A stretch of 39,037 nt of DNA from Ruminococcus sp. UBA4350 (GTDB taxonomy: Bacteria; Bacillota; Clostridia; Oscillospirales; Ruminococcaceae): the NCBI GenBank assembly GCA_002394125.1, contig DGSY01000204.1, positions 13,846-52,882 of the forward strand. The letters are read 5' to 3'. Below the pieces are notes generated by a model. The model was not told the DNA's origin and did no database searches. It saw nothing but the letters and a program-made list of their open reading frames with translations. Positions within the stretch are counted from its first letter, which is position 1, and each line of letters starts with the position of its first letter. A program made the translations under genes and the position numbers. This document shows, piece after piece, positions 7,648-15,743 of the stretch.

Positions 7648-9102
7648 ATGAGCGACCGCTTTTCCAATACGACAGAGCTGCCGATTCCCGATGAAAATGC
7701 GTATCGCCGTGCCTCCGGAGGTCAGGCGAATCCGAGTCAGGGACAGCCGCGGCAACAAAATCCAAACCCGCAAAACGGTGCAAGAAGATCGGATGTCCGG
7801 AATGTAAACCGTCAGCGCGTCAATCCCGAACAGCGAACCTTACAGCAGCCGCAGCGGACTGTCAACCGCGATGCCCGGCAGAGACTCGGCCCGCCGCCGG
7901 AAGATACAAGGCCGACCATGCAGGTGCGCCGTGCATCCTATCAGACACAGCTTCCGCCTGACGATCAGTCTGAACCGACCCGTACCGTCGGCGGACGCCC
8001 AACCTATCAGCGGCCGGAATTTGCGGAACGTCCGCCGAAGCCCTCGACTGCCAAAACCCGTGACGAACAGAAATCTACAAAGAAAAAACGCAAGCGCAAA
8101 AAAAAGAGCTGCCTGAGAAGAATCGTCACCGCGGTTCTGATATTCATTCTTTCGCTGTTCGCGATCTACTCATGCATCGCTTTGCTCGCGATCAAGCAGC
8201 TGAAATATGAGCAGACAGAAGTTCGCAATCTGATTGTCGGAGCGGCCGAAGCAGATGCGTCTGTCAAAAATATTCTGCTCATCGGAACGGATAACCGAAC
8301 CGAAACAGACCGCGGCCGCGCCGACACCATGATTTTGCTCAGCTTCAGCAGCCATAACAATACGATGACAATGACCTCGCTGATGCGCGATTCCTATGTC
8401 ACCATACCGAATCACGGCAACGACAAGCTCAATGCCGCATATGCATATGGCGGTGCGACACTGCTCATGGATACGATCGCGAATAATTTCGGGATCCGTG
8501 TCGATGATTATATCTGCGTCAATTTCAAATCATTCGTTCATATCGCTGACGCTGTCGGCGGACTGAAAATCACGGTCACTGACAAAGAAGCTGAGGCGAT
8601 CAATGTCATTCTGGAGAGTGAAGTCAATGCGATCATGGGCGACGATCCGAAAGCGGATTTTCTTCCGAGCGGCGGCACCTTTGTGCTGAACGGAAAGCAG
8701 GCGCTCGCCTATGCCCGCATCCGCTATGTCGGCAATGCCGACTTTGAGCGTACCGAACGGCAGCGCGAGGTGCTTGATCTAATGCTTGACAAGATGAAGC
8801 ATCTCAAGCCGACCTCAATTCCGTCGATTCTTGTCAAAGCACTGCCGGAGCTGAGTACAAATATGACAACCGGAAAGCTTTATCTCAAATCCTTCGAGCT
8901 GCCGGTCAAGCTGCTCTATTACGATATGCAGCAGCTGCGCATTCCGGCGGACGGAACATTTGCAAATCAGACAGCGCCGAACGGACAAATGGTTCTGACT
9001 GTTGATTTTGACAAGAATCTGCAAAACTATCTCAAAGCGGTCAATGATCCTGTCGTCAAGCCTGCGGAGACTGCACCCGCCAATCAGGGAGGTGCTGCAT
9101 GA
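7648..9102 (+). CDS. LytR-CpsA-Psr (LCP) family glycopolymer transferase
   Basis: LCP proteins transfer undecaprenyl-linked glycopolymers (teichoic acid, capsule) to peptidoglycan outside the membrane. This 484-residue protein has a long, Gln/Pro/Arg-rich, probably disordered cytoplasmic N-terminus (1-153). A Lys/Arg cluster (144-158) and one membrane segment (about 158-182, TAVLIFILSLFAIYSCIALL) follow. The LCP domain shows NILLIGTDNR (208-217), RGRADTMILLSF, SLMRDSYVTIP with the conserved Arg, DKLNAAYAYGG, and ALAYARIRY followed by ERTERQREVL. AGGAAG precedes ATG 7648. The last four bases overlap the next gene. The substrate polymer cannot be told from sequence. Confidence 0.92.
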   Translation: MSDRFSNTTELPIPDENAYRRASGGQANPSQGQPRQQNPNPQNGARRSDVRNVNRQRVNPEQRTLQQPQRTVNRDARQRLGPPPEDTRPTMQVRRASYQTQLPPDDQSEPTRTVGGRPTYQRPEFAERPPKPSTAKTRDEQKSTKKKRKRKKKSCLRRIVTAVLIFILSLFAIYSCIALLAIKQLKYEQTEVRNLIVGAAEADASVKNILLIGTDNRTETDRGRADTMILLSFSSHNNTMTMTSLMRDSYVTIPNHGNDKLNAAYAYGGATLLMDTIANNFGIRVDDYICVNFKSFVHIADAVGGLKITVTDKEAEAINVILESEVNAIMGDDPKADFLPSGGTFVLNGKQALAYARIRYVGNADFERTERQREVLDLMLDKMKHLKPTSIPSILVKALPELSTNMTTGKLYLKSFELPVKLLYYDMQQLRIPADGTFANQTAPNGQMVLTVDFDKNLQNYLKAVNDPVVKPAETAPANQGGAA

Positions 9103-10133
9103 AATCAATCGCACTTTTCAATCTGCTGACGGTTCTGCGGGAGGAGACCGACCGCGAGCATAAAATGTCACAGCAGGCATTGCTCGATGCAATGGAACGG
9201 CGGTTCGGCATCCGGCTGAACCGGCGGACACTGAAATCCTATCTGGATATTTTACGCGAAGCCGGATTCCCGCTCTGTGCAGAACCGCGCACACGGAACC
9301 TGCCGGACGGCTCGCAGGAGCAAATGCTGACGGACTGGTATCTGGAACCGCAGTTCGAGATCAGTGAGCTGCGGCTGCTCTGCGATATGATCTCCGGAAT
9401 GCCGGCGATTCCGGATGCCCAGCGTGAGGCGCTGATCGGAAAAATCGTGCGGCTTGCTCCGCCGGCATTTCAGAATGCGAAACAAAATGCCCATATCACA
9501 TATCTGCATACAATGCCGGCGCAGCAGCTTTTGTATTCGATCGAGCTGCTCTGCGAAGCAATTCGGAAAAACCGGATGGTCAGATTTCTGTACGGCAAAT
9601 ACACACTGGATGCGGACGGCAAACCGAAGCTGATCCCGCGGCAGACCGACGAGGGCGCAAAGCGGTATTATCTGGTCAGCCCCTACGAGATCATTGTTTC
9701 ACACGGATGCTATTATCTGATCTGCTGCAAGGAGCCCTACCGTCATCTTTCCAATTACCGGATCGACCGGATCATGGATATCCGGATCGAGGAGGAATTT
9801 GAACGGCTGCCGCTCTCTGATACGGAAGGGCATTCCCTCCACAAAGAGCATTTTGCCGAACAGCTGTATATGTACAGCGGGGATGCCGTCGAGGTACGCA
9901 TTCTTGCAGAAGCGGATATCCTCGGTGATATTCTTGACTGGTTCGGGAAGGATGTTCACATGAAAGCAGGCGAGCGCGTCAATACGGTTGAAGTCACGGT
10001 CAATGTCAATCCGACTGCAATGACACACTGGGCGCTGCAATACGGAAAATATGTCACGGTGCTTTCGCCGGATTCTCTGAGGGATGAGATCGCAGATACC
10101 GCAGCGAAAATCTCAAAACGATATGCAACATAA
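9099..10133 (+). CDS. WYL domain-containing transcriptional regulator
   Basis: This 344-residue protein has an N-terminal winged helix-turn-helix-like region (about 1-65, including LNRRTLKSYLDILREAGF) and a WYL domain in the middle (VRFLYGKYTLD near 165, then YYLVSPYEIIVSHGCYYLIC and YRIDRIMDIRI). A C-terminal WCX-type extension follows. WYL domains bind ligands such as nucleic acid or nucleotides, and most members are transcription factors. Its ATG lies inside the LCP stop (ATGA), and AGGGAGG (9086-9092) is the ribosome binding site, so the two are translationally coupled. Its targets are unknown; an autoregulatory role or control of cell-envelope genes is only a guess from context. Confidence 0.88.
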   Translation: MKSIALFNLLTVLREETDREHKMSQQALLDAMERRFGIRLNRRTLKSYLDILREAGFPLCAEPRTRNLPDGSQEQMLTDWYLEPQFEISELRLLCDMISGMPAIPDAQREALIGKIVRLAPPAFQNAKQNAHITYLHTMPAQQLLYSIELLCEAIRKNRMVRFLYGKYTLDADGKPKLIPRQTDEGAKRYYLVSPYEIIVSHGCYYLICCKEPYRHLSNYRIDRIMDIRIEEEFERLPLSDTEGHSLHKEHFAEQLYMYSGDAVEVRILAEADILGDILDWFGKDVHMKAGERVNTVEVTVNVNPTAMTHWALQYGKYVTVLSPDSLRDEIADTAAKISKRYAT

Positions 10134-10171
10134 AAACAGCCGCTGTTCATTTTGCGAACAGCGGCTGTTTT
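10133..10171. terminator. Bidirectional terminator between the WYL gene and serS
   Basis: A perfect 16-bp inverted repeat (10133-10148 with 10156-10171) encloses a 7-base loop. A-runs on one side and T-runs on the other give a U-tract on either transcript. It separates two convergent units. Confidence 0.9.
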
Positions 10172-10212
10172 GCAGTATTTATAATCGTGCGTACTCTGAT
10201 ATCAATTCTTGT

Positions 10213-11499
10213 TTAGTTCTTCGGGACGATCTTGTCCTTGCCGCCCATGTACGGACGGAGAACAGCAGGAATATTGACAGAGCCGTCCGGCTGATAGTGA
10301 TTCTCCAGCAGAGCAATCAGCATTCTCGGCGGCGCAACTACGGTATTGTTCAGCGTATGAACAAGGTATGTACCGTTCTCGCCCTTTGTGCGGATCTTCA
10401 GGCGGCGTGCCTGTGCATCACCGAGATTCGAGCAGGAGCAGACCTCGAAATATTTCTTCTGACGCGGCGACCATGCTTCGATATCGCAGGACTTGACCTT
10501 GAGGTTTGCCAGATCACCCGAACAGCATTCGAGCTGACGCACCGGAATCTCCATGCTGCGGAACAGATCCACAGAGAGCTTCCACATCTTATTGTACCAG
10601 TCCATGCTTTCCTCCGGCTTGCAGAGTACGATCATTTCCTGCTTCTCAAACTGGTGAATGCGGTAAACGCCGCGCTCCTCCAGACCGTGCGAACCGATCT
10701 CCTTGCGGAAGCAGGGCGAATAGGATGTCAGCTTCAGCGGGAGCGAACTTTCATCGACGATCTGATTGACAAACCGGCCGATCATCGTATGCTCCGAGGT
10801 GCCGATAAGATAGAGATCCTCGCCCTCGATCTTATACATCATCGCTTCCATTTCCTCGAAGGACATAACGCCCTCGACGATGCTTCTGTGCATCATGAAC
10901 GGCGGGATCATATAAGTGAAGCCGTGGTCGATCATGAAATCTCTTGCGTATGCGAGAACTGCCTCATGCAGACGCGCAATGTCGCCCATGAGATAATAGA
11001 AACCGGTTCCGGCAACTCTGCCTGCGGAATCCTTGTCAAGACCGCTCAGTCTCTCCATGATATCCGCGTGATACGGAATCTCGTAATCCGGAACGACTGG
11101 CTCACCAAAGCGCTCGACCTCGACATTCTCACTGTCGTCCTTGCCGATCGGCACCGATGCATCAATGATCTGCGGGATGCGCTTCATGATGTCATCGAGC
11201 TTGGCGCTCAGCTCGTCCATGACGGTTTCCTTTTCCTTCATGGTGACGGCATTTTCCTTGACCTGTGCCTTGATCGCCTCAGCCTCATCCTTTTTGCCGG
11301 CCTTCATGAGAACCGGAACCTGTGCCGAGAGCTTATTGCGCTGTGCGCGGAGATCCTCCGAGATGTGCTTTGCCTCAAGGATCTGTGCATACAGCTCCGC
11401 CGCTTCATCAACGAGCGGAAGCTTGTCATCCTGAAACTTCTTTTTGATATTTTCCTTGACAGCTTCCTTGTTGTTTACCAGAAACTTAATATCAATCAT
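10213..11499 (-). CDS. serS: Seryl-tRNA synthetase
   Basis: This 428-residue class II synthetase charges tRNA-Ser. Residues 1-110 form the coiled-coil tRNA-binding arm (MIDIKFLVNNKEAVKENIKK at the start). The catalytic domain carries motif 2 (CFRKEIGSHG, then RGVYRIHQFEKQEM) and motif 3 (LNNTVVAPPRMLIALLEN followed by VLRPYMGG). Motif 3 differs from the usual bacterial LNGSGLAVGRTLVAILEN and, like motif 2, looks more like archaeal or eukaryotic SerRS as I recall them. AAAGGAG precedes the ATG. It is the last gene of a minus-strand operon, 28 bases after a membrane protein gene. I see no T-box leader. Confidence 0.95.
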   Translation of the reverse strand: MIDIKFLVNNKEAVKENIKKKFQDDKLPLVDEAAELYAQILEAKHISEDLRAQRNKLSAQVPVLMKAGKKDEAEAIKAQVKENAVTMKEKETVMDELSAKLDDIMKRIPQIIDASVPIGKDDSENVEVERFGEPVVPDYEIPYHADIMERLSGLDKDSAGRVAGTGFYYLMGDIARLHEAVLAYARDFMIDHGFTYMIPPFMMHRSIVEGVMSFEEMEAMMYKIEGEDLYLIGTSEHTMIGRFVNQIVDESSLPLKLTSYSPCFRKEIGSHGLEERGVYRIHQFEKQEMIVLCKPEESMDWYNKMWKLSVDLFRSMEIPVRQLECCSGDLANLKVKSCDIEAWSPRQKKYFEVCSCSNLGDAQARRLKIRTKGENGTYLVHTLNNTVVAPPRMLIALLENHYQPDGSVNIPAVLRPYMGGKDKIVPKN

Positions 11500-11527
11500 G
11501 ATGAACTTCTCCTTTATAATTATTTTG

Positions 11528-12145
11528 TCACGATCCGTTTATACGCAGATACCAGCCGAACAGGATCATCACCGGCACCAGCATAATCGGGATCAGAATA
11601 AAAACGAAGTAAAGAAACGCGCCGAGGAAAACCCGTCTGCGCTGCGAGCGGAACATGATCTCCTCCTCCGGAACATATAGCTCCGGACGCTGTCCCGAAT
11701 CGCGGAGCTTCTTCATTTTCCGCAGCTCCTTTTGCAGATGCGGCGAAAGCAGCGGATCATCCTCCGTCTCCGGTTCATCTGCAATCTGACGCGGCTTTCT
11801 GCGGTCGCGGACAACGGCGATCCTTGCCGTTCCGCTCTGCTTGTAAATCCATGCAGAAAGCGGATTTCCAAGCTCCAGTGACGCGTGCAGTTCCCCCTCC
11901 GATTCATCATCCCACGAAACCTCAACCACATAACGCTTATGCGAAAGAGTATGCGGGCCGTTGTCATAGCGGTAGGAGCTGACGGATGTGACCTGCGCAC
12001 GGTAAAAGCGGGTATTGCGCCGGCGATAGAACCAGATTTTCCGGATGCGGGCATAGCCGAACCAGATTGCCAGAATAATAAGGCAGATCAGAATGAAGAA
12101 AGCAAAAATGCCGCCTTCCTCCGAATTATGGATCCGCCGGATCAT
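11528..12145 (-). CDS. Hypothetical membrane protein, DUF3592-like
   Basis: I cannot name this 205-residue protein. It has a hydrophobic segment near the N-terminus (about 13-32, IFAFFILICLIILAIWFGYA), a soluble middle that begins with a Tyr/Arg-rich beta-type stretch (TRFYRAQVTSV, KRYVVEVSWDDE), and a second membrane region near the C-terminus (about 172-198). Membrane helices flanking a beta domain resemble the DUF3592 family, but this is a weak impression. It starts within the stop codon of the aminotransferase gene (ATGA overlap) and precedes serS, so the three are co-transcribed. Confidence 0.75.
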   Translation of the reverse strand: MIRRIHNSEEGGIFAFFILICLIILAIWFGYARIRKIWFYRRRNTRFYRAQVTSVSSYRYDNGPHTLSHKRYVVEVSWDDESEGELHASLELGNPLSAWIYKQSGTARIAVVRDRRKPRQIADEPETEDDPLLSPHLQKELRKMKKLRDSGQRPELYVPEEEIMFRSQRRRVFLGAFLYFVFILIPIMLVPVMILFGWYLRINGS

Positions 12146-13440
12146 TTTGTGAGCTGTTCAAGCGCTGCGAGTTTCACGCAGATGCAGAAAAGCTCCATTG
12201 CCTGAGTAAGCTCTTCGCATTTCGGATAGGTCGGTGCGATGCGGATATTGCTGTCATCCGGATCGTTCTTATAGGGATAGGTCGCGCCTGCGCCGGTCAG
12301 CGTAACGCCGCCCTCCTTGCAGAGCTGCACGATGCGCTTAGCCGTCCCCTTCGGCGCATTGAACGAAATGAAATAGCCGCCCTCCGGCTTTGTCCAGCTT
12401 GCGATGCCGAGCGGCGCGATCTCCTGCTCCAGCATATCCAGCACGATATCGAATTTCGGCTTCAGCACTGCACGGTGCTTTTCCATATGTGCGCGCATCT
12501 TGTCGGCATTGCCGAAAAACCGCACATGACGGAGCTGATTGAGCTTATCAAAGCCGATCGTCTGGATGCCGAGCGATTTGCTCAGCTCATCGAGATTCGT
12601 TTTGGATGTATTGAACGCGGCCACGCCTGCGCCGGGGAATGTGACCTTCGAGGTGGAAACAAACTGATAGAAGATATCGGTATTGCCGGATTCCTCGCAG
12701 GCCTGATTGATCGTCAGCGGCTTTTTCGGATTTTCGACCAGATGGTGAATGCAGTAGGCATTATCCCAGAAGATGCGGAAATCCTTCGCGGCGGGCTTCA
12801 GTGCGGCAAATGCGCGGACGGTCTCGTCACTGTAAACAATGCCGGACGGATTCGCATAGACCGGCACACACCAGATGCCCTTGACTGCCGGATCGGACTC
12901 AACATATTTTTTGACTAACGCCATGTCCGGGCCGTTTTCATCAGTCGGAACAGGGATCATTTCAACATCAAAATACTCTGTCAGTGCAAAGTGGCGGTCA
13001 TAGCCGGGAACCGGACAGAGGAATTTGACCTTGTCCAGCGTTTTCCATGCCGGACATCCGGCAATGCCCTTGACATAAGCAATTTGCAGGCAGGCGAACA
13101 TCAGCTCAAGACTGGAGTTTCCGCCGACAAACATCTCCTCCGGCTTTGCACCGAGAATATCCGCAAAGAGCTTCTTTGCCTCGGAAATGCCGGAAAGCAC
13201 ACCGTAATTGCGGCAGTCATCGCCGCTCTCAGAGATCATGCCGGCATCAGCGGGCAGTGCATCCATGAGCGGAAGTGTCAGATCAAGCTGTTCGGGGCCG
13301 GGCTTGCCGCGTGCCATATTCAGGCTGAGCTTCTTTGCCTGAAATGCATCATAGGCATCCTTCGTCTGCTGAAGCAGGGCAGCAAGCGCATCGGCTGACT
13401 GCGCATTCAACGGCTTTTTATCCATATTTTCGGAAACCAT
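12142..13440 (-). CDS. PLP-dependent aminotransferase, class Ic aspartate aminotransferase-like
   Basis: This fold-type I PLP enzyme has up to 432 residues. Visible features are NMARGKPGPEQLDLTLPLMD near the N-terminus, CRNYGVLSGISEAKKLFADI, the VGGNSSLELMF cofactor-binding loop, WCVPVYANPSGIVYSDE, WDNAYCIHHL, and the PLP-lysine region STSKVTFPGAGVAAF. These match a subfamily annotated as aspartate aminotransferase class Ic; the substrate is inferred, not shown. Start choice is uncertain. The ATG at 13440 directly abuts GAAAGG with no spacing, while an ATG five codons later (13425) has that purine-rich stretch at a longer distance and may be the real start. It leads a three-gene minus-strand operon. 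Confidence 0.85.
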   Translation of the reverse strand: MVSENMDKKPLNAQSADALAALLQQTKDAYDAFQAKKLSLNMARGKPGPEQLDLTLPLMDALPADAGMISESGDDCRNYGVLSGISEAKKLFADILGAKPEEMFVGGNSSLELMFACLQIAYVKGIAGCPAWKTLDKVKFLCPVPGYDRHFALTEYFDVEMIPVPTDENGPDMALVKKYVESDPAVKGIWCVPVYANPSGIVYSDETVRAFAALKPAAKDFRIFWDNAYCIHHLVENPKKPLTINQACEESGNTDIFYQFVSTSKVTFPGAGVAAFNTSKTNLDELSKSLGIQTIGFDKLNQLRHVRFFGNADKMRAHMEKHRAVLKPKFDIVLDMLEQEIAPLGIASWTKPEGGYFISFNAPKGTAKRIVQLCKEGGVTLTGAGATYPYKNDPDDSNIRIAPTYPKCEELTQAMELFCICVKLAALEQLTK

Positions 13441-13508
13441 CCTTTCGTAGCTGTCGGATCAGACTGATATTGATAATTTTTTCACAATCTTATGCTGATC
13501 CATTTTTT

Positions 13509-13537
13509 ATTATATCACATATCGCCTGAAATTGCAA
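13509..13537 (-). promoter_or_regulatory. Promoter of the aminotransferase-serS operon
   Basis: Read on the minus strand, TTGCAA (13537-13532) and TATAAT (13514-13509) are spaced by 17 bp. The predicted start near 13502 gives a leader of about 60 bases, too short for a T-box. Confidence 0.82.
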
Positions 13538-13680
13538 GAGCAGAACCGCATTTTTTTGAGCCGCAAACGCTTCTTCGGGAGCGCAGGAATCCGCTTGCAG
13601 CGCAGAAAAATCAATCACTCAATATCCGCCGGAAACAAGTGCCAAGTTTTGTATAAAGCGACAATGATTTGTATGAAAGC

Positions 13681-13709
13681 TTGAAATTAACAGCGCAATA
13701 TGCTATAAT
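13681..13709 (+). promoter_or_regulatory. dnaA promoter
   Basis: TTGAAA (13681-13686) and TATAAT (13704-13709) are spaced by 17 bp, with a TGC just before the -10 box (extended -10). The leader to the dnaA start is about 95 bases. Confidence 0.9.
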
Positions 13710-13728
13710 ATATGTTGTATGCGACTGT

Positions 13729-13760
13729 CCTGAAAACGGCAAAAATCGGCCGATTTCAGG
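13729..13760 (+). promoter_or_regulatory. Stem-loop in the dnaA leader
   Basis: A 12-bp stem with one A-A mismatch (13729-13740 with 13749-13760) closes an 8-base loop. No T-run follows, so it is not a terminator. It would be the main structure of the dnaA 5' untranslated region. Confidence 0.5.
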
Positions 13761-13811
13761 GGTCAGTCTGTCTGCTGGGACAATACTATTTATAATATAC
13801 AGAAAGAGGAT

Positions 13812-15185
13812 GTGAACAAACCCGTGAATTCCTTTGAAGAAGTGTTTGAAGCGGTGAAGGAATACTGCTCGAAAGACGGTAAGGTCGGAAATGTGGCAAA
13901 GGGACTCTGGCTGGACACGCTGCGTCCGGCAAGACTGGAGGGCACGGATGCTGTCATCTACTGCTCCTCCGAATTTCAGCGCTCGATCGTTGAGAATAAT
14001 TACTCGCATCCGCTTCAGGATGCGTTTACGCAGATTCTCGGTTTTCCGGTCAATCTGCGTCTGATCGTTCAGGAGCAGAATGAGGAAGCGGAGAACAATA
14101 CCCCTGCGGAGGAAAACCCCGTCGCGGAGCTGAACAGACATTCCGGCGACGGCGAATATGCCTACACCTTTGATACGTTTATCGTCGGCGGCTCGAACCA
14201 GTTTGCTTACGCGGCCTGCACGAGCATTGCACGCGGCGACGGCAGCGGCAATACCTATAACCCGCTGTTCATCTATGGGCCTTCCGGCCTCGGCAAGACG
14301 CACCTGCTCATGGCGATCGCACACGAGATGAAAAAGCGCGATCCGGATCTCAATATTATTTATGTCACGGGCGAAACATTTACGAATGAGCTGATTGAGG
14401 CGATCCAGCAGAAGAAGGATACCTCCGATTTTCACGGCAAATACCGCAGCGCCGATGTGCTGCTGGTCGATGACGTGCAGTTCATCGGCGGCAAGGAATC
14501 CACGCAGGAGGAATTCTTCCACACCTTCAATATCCTGCACGCAGCCGGCAAGCAGATCGTCCTGACATCCGACCGTCCGCCGAAGGATATCCGCATTCTG
14601 GAGGATCGCATCCGCACACGCTTTGAATCCGGCCTGATCACGGATATTTCCATGCCGGATTTTGAAACACGCGTCGCGATCATCCGCCGCAAGGCAGAGC
14701 TGCTGGATCTCAATATTCCGGACGATGTGGCAGAGTTCATTGCGAACCGCCTGAAATCGAATATCCGTCAGCTGGAGGGCGCTGTCAAGCGTCTGAAGGC
14801 GCTGAAATCGCTTGCAGATTCCGCCCCCTCGCTTTCCATGGCGCAGAGCGTCATCCGCGATATCCTCACCGATGAGCAGCCGACACCGGTCACGGTCGAG
14901 AATATCATTCAGGAGGTCTCGAATCTCTACGGCGTGACGCCGGAGGATATCCGCTCGAAGAAGCGCTCGCAGCAGATCTCCAATGCGCGCAAGGTCGCGA
15001 TCTATCTCGTTCACGATATCACACAGATGACGCTTGCCGCGATCGGCGAGGAATTCGGCAACCGCGACCACTCCACGATCGTCTATGCGGTCAAATATGT
15101 CGTCAATAATATGAAGAAGGATTCCGATTTCCGCGATGCGATCGAAAGCATCAGCAAGACTATTCGTGACGGTTCCGGAAAATAA
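13812..15185 (+). CDS. dnaA: Chromosomal replication initiator protein DnaA
   Basis: DnaA binds boxes at oriC, oligomerises with ATP and opens the duplex. This 457-residue protein has domain I (about 1-85), a short acidic linker (88-110), the AAA+ domain with Walker A GPSGLGKT (156-163) and Walker B VLLVDDVQF (216-224), sensor region LTSDRPP, and a C-terminal DNA-binding domain with the signature GNRDHSTIVYAV (416-427). The start is ambiguous. GTG 13812 lies only two bases after AAAGAGG, and a second in-frame GTG at 13824 lies 14 bases after it; both distances are poor. It leads the classical dnaA-gyrA cluster, preceded by its own strong promoter. Confidence 0.97.
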   Translation: MNKPVNSFEEVFEAVKEYCSKDGKVGNVAKGLWLDTLRPARLEGTDAVIYCSSEFQRSIVENNYSHPLQDAFTQILGFPVNLRLIVQEQNEEAENNTPAEENPVAELNRHSGDGEYAYTFDTFIVGGSNQFAYAACTSIARGDGSGNTYNPLFIYGPSGLGKTHLLMAIAHEMKKRDPDLNIIYVTGETFTNELIEAIQQKKDTSDFHGKYRSADVLLVDDVQFIGGKESTQEEFFHTFNILHAAGKQIVLTSDRPPKDIRILEDRIRTRFESGLITDISMPDFETRVAIIRRKAELLDLNIPDDVAEFIANRLKSNIRQLEGAVKRLKALKSLADSAPSLSMAQSVIRDILTDEQPTPVTVENIIQEVSNLYGVTPEDIRSKKRSQQISNARKVAIYLVHDITQMTLAAIGEEFGNRDHSTIVYAVKYVVNNMKKDSDFRDAIESISKTIRDGSGK

Positions 15186-15743
15186 TCCTGAAAGGTTTTC
15201 CACTTCTTTGTGCATTGCTCTGATTTGTTTGAAATCTGTCGAAAATGCAAAAATCAACGAACTGGAAAATTTACAAAGCGATAACAAAGAGCGTTTGTTC
15301 GGATTTCTTGTGTTTCAACAGTTGTTGAAAGAAATGTTGAAAACTAGCCGCGCATTTTCGGGAAAAATCAGAATTTCCACCTCCGGAATGTGGAAAACAG
15401 CCCGATATACTCCGAGTATTCACAGTTTCAACCAAATTTTCAACATTTTCTCCCGCAGTTTCCACCTTTTACACCCGGCCGGAAAGGTTACAGAGTGTTT
15501 TCAACTTTTCAAGATTTCTGCACAATCGCGCCGTGGAAAAAAATCACCCCGGTCTCCGGCCGGATTTTCAAGCGGCTGCGGGATTTTCTGAGGCGGCGGA
15601 AAAAGATTCCACAATTTCAAGGCCTCTACTATTCCTACTGTTTTATATAATATGATATCATATGACAGACAGCGCAAAGCGGTTCTCCGCAAAGAGTTCT
15701 GCTGTGGAAAACGTGAACTGTCATCAGAAAGGATCTCTGTCAA
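15186..15743. other. oriC: Replication origin oriC (dnaA-dnaN intergenic region)
   Basis: This 558-bp gene-free region between dnaA and dnaN is dense in DnaA-box-like 9-mers. TTTTCCACA occurs at 15389-15397 and 15703-15711 (both on the minus strand). One-mismatch forms of it are TTTTCCACT at 15196-15204 and TTTTCCACG at 15532-15540 (minus). Weaker forms are at 15373-15381, 15458-15466 and 15605-15613. Six TTTCAAC-type 8-9-mers lie at 15313-15506. Near dnaN come a DnaA-trio-like run and an AT-rich tract. This matches the known location and layout of the Bacillus subtilis unwinding half of oriC. No strong dnaN promoter is visible. Confidence 0.85.
15605..15663 (+). other. Basal unwinding module: DnaA box, DnaA-trio and AT-rich tract
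   Basis: In order there is a degenerate DnaA box (GATTCCACA, 15605-15613), a short GC cluster (GGCC, 15621-15624), five in-phase triplets CTA CTA TTC CTA CTG (15626-15640), and a 23-bp AT-rich tract (15641-15663). The tract ends in a 14-bp perfect palindrome (15650-15663). The triplets are the complement of the 3'-GAT-5' trio described for B. subtilis, where DnaA loads onto single strand. The order and spacing match that system. Confidence 0.75.

Larger units (their letters stand above)
13441..13811. other. Divergent intergenic region aminotransferase / dnaA
   Basis: This 371-bp gap holds two divergent promoters (minus 13509-13537; plus 13681-13709) and a leader hairpin (13729-13760). I see no convincing DnaA box matching TTATCCACA or TTTTCCACA here, so the origin is more likely on the other side of dnaA. 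A second TATAAT at 13791-13796 has no -35 partner. Confidence 0.7.

Noticed and set aside
10084..11586. Open frame of 500 codons on the plus strand
   Set aside because: Antisense to serS and starts inside the end of the WYL gene.
13438..13502. T-box leader for the serS operon
   Set aside because: The predicted leader is only about 60 bases, with no room for specifier and antiterminator structures.
13611..15287. Open frame of 558 codons on the minus strand
   Set aside because: Antisense to dnaA; it overlaps the dnaA promoter and has no domain.
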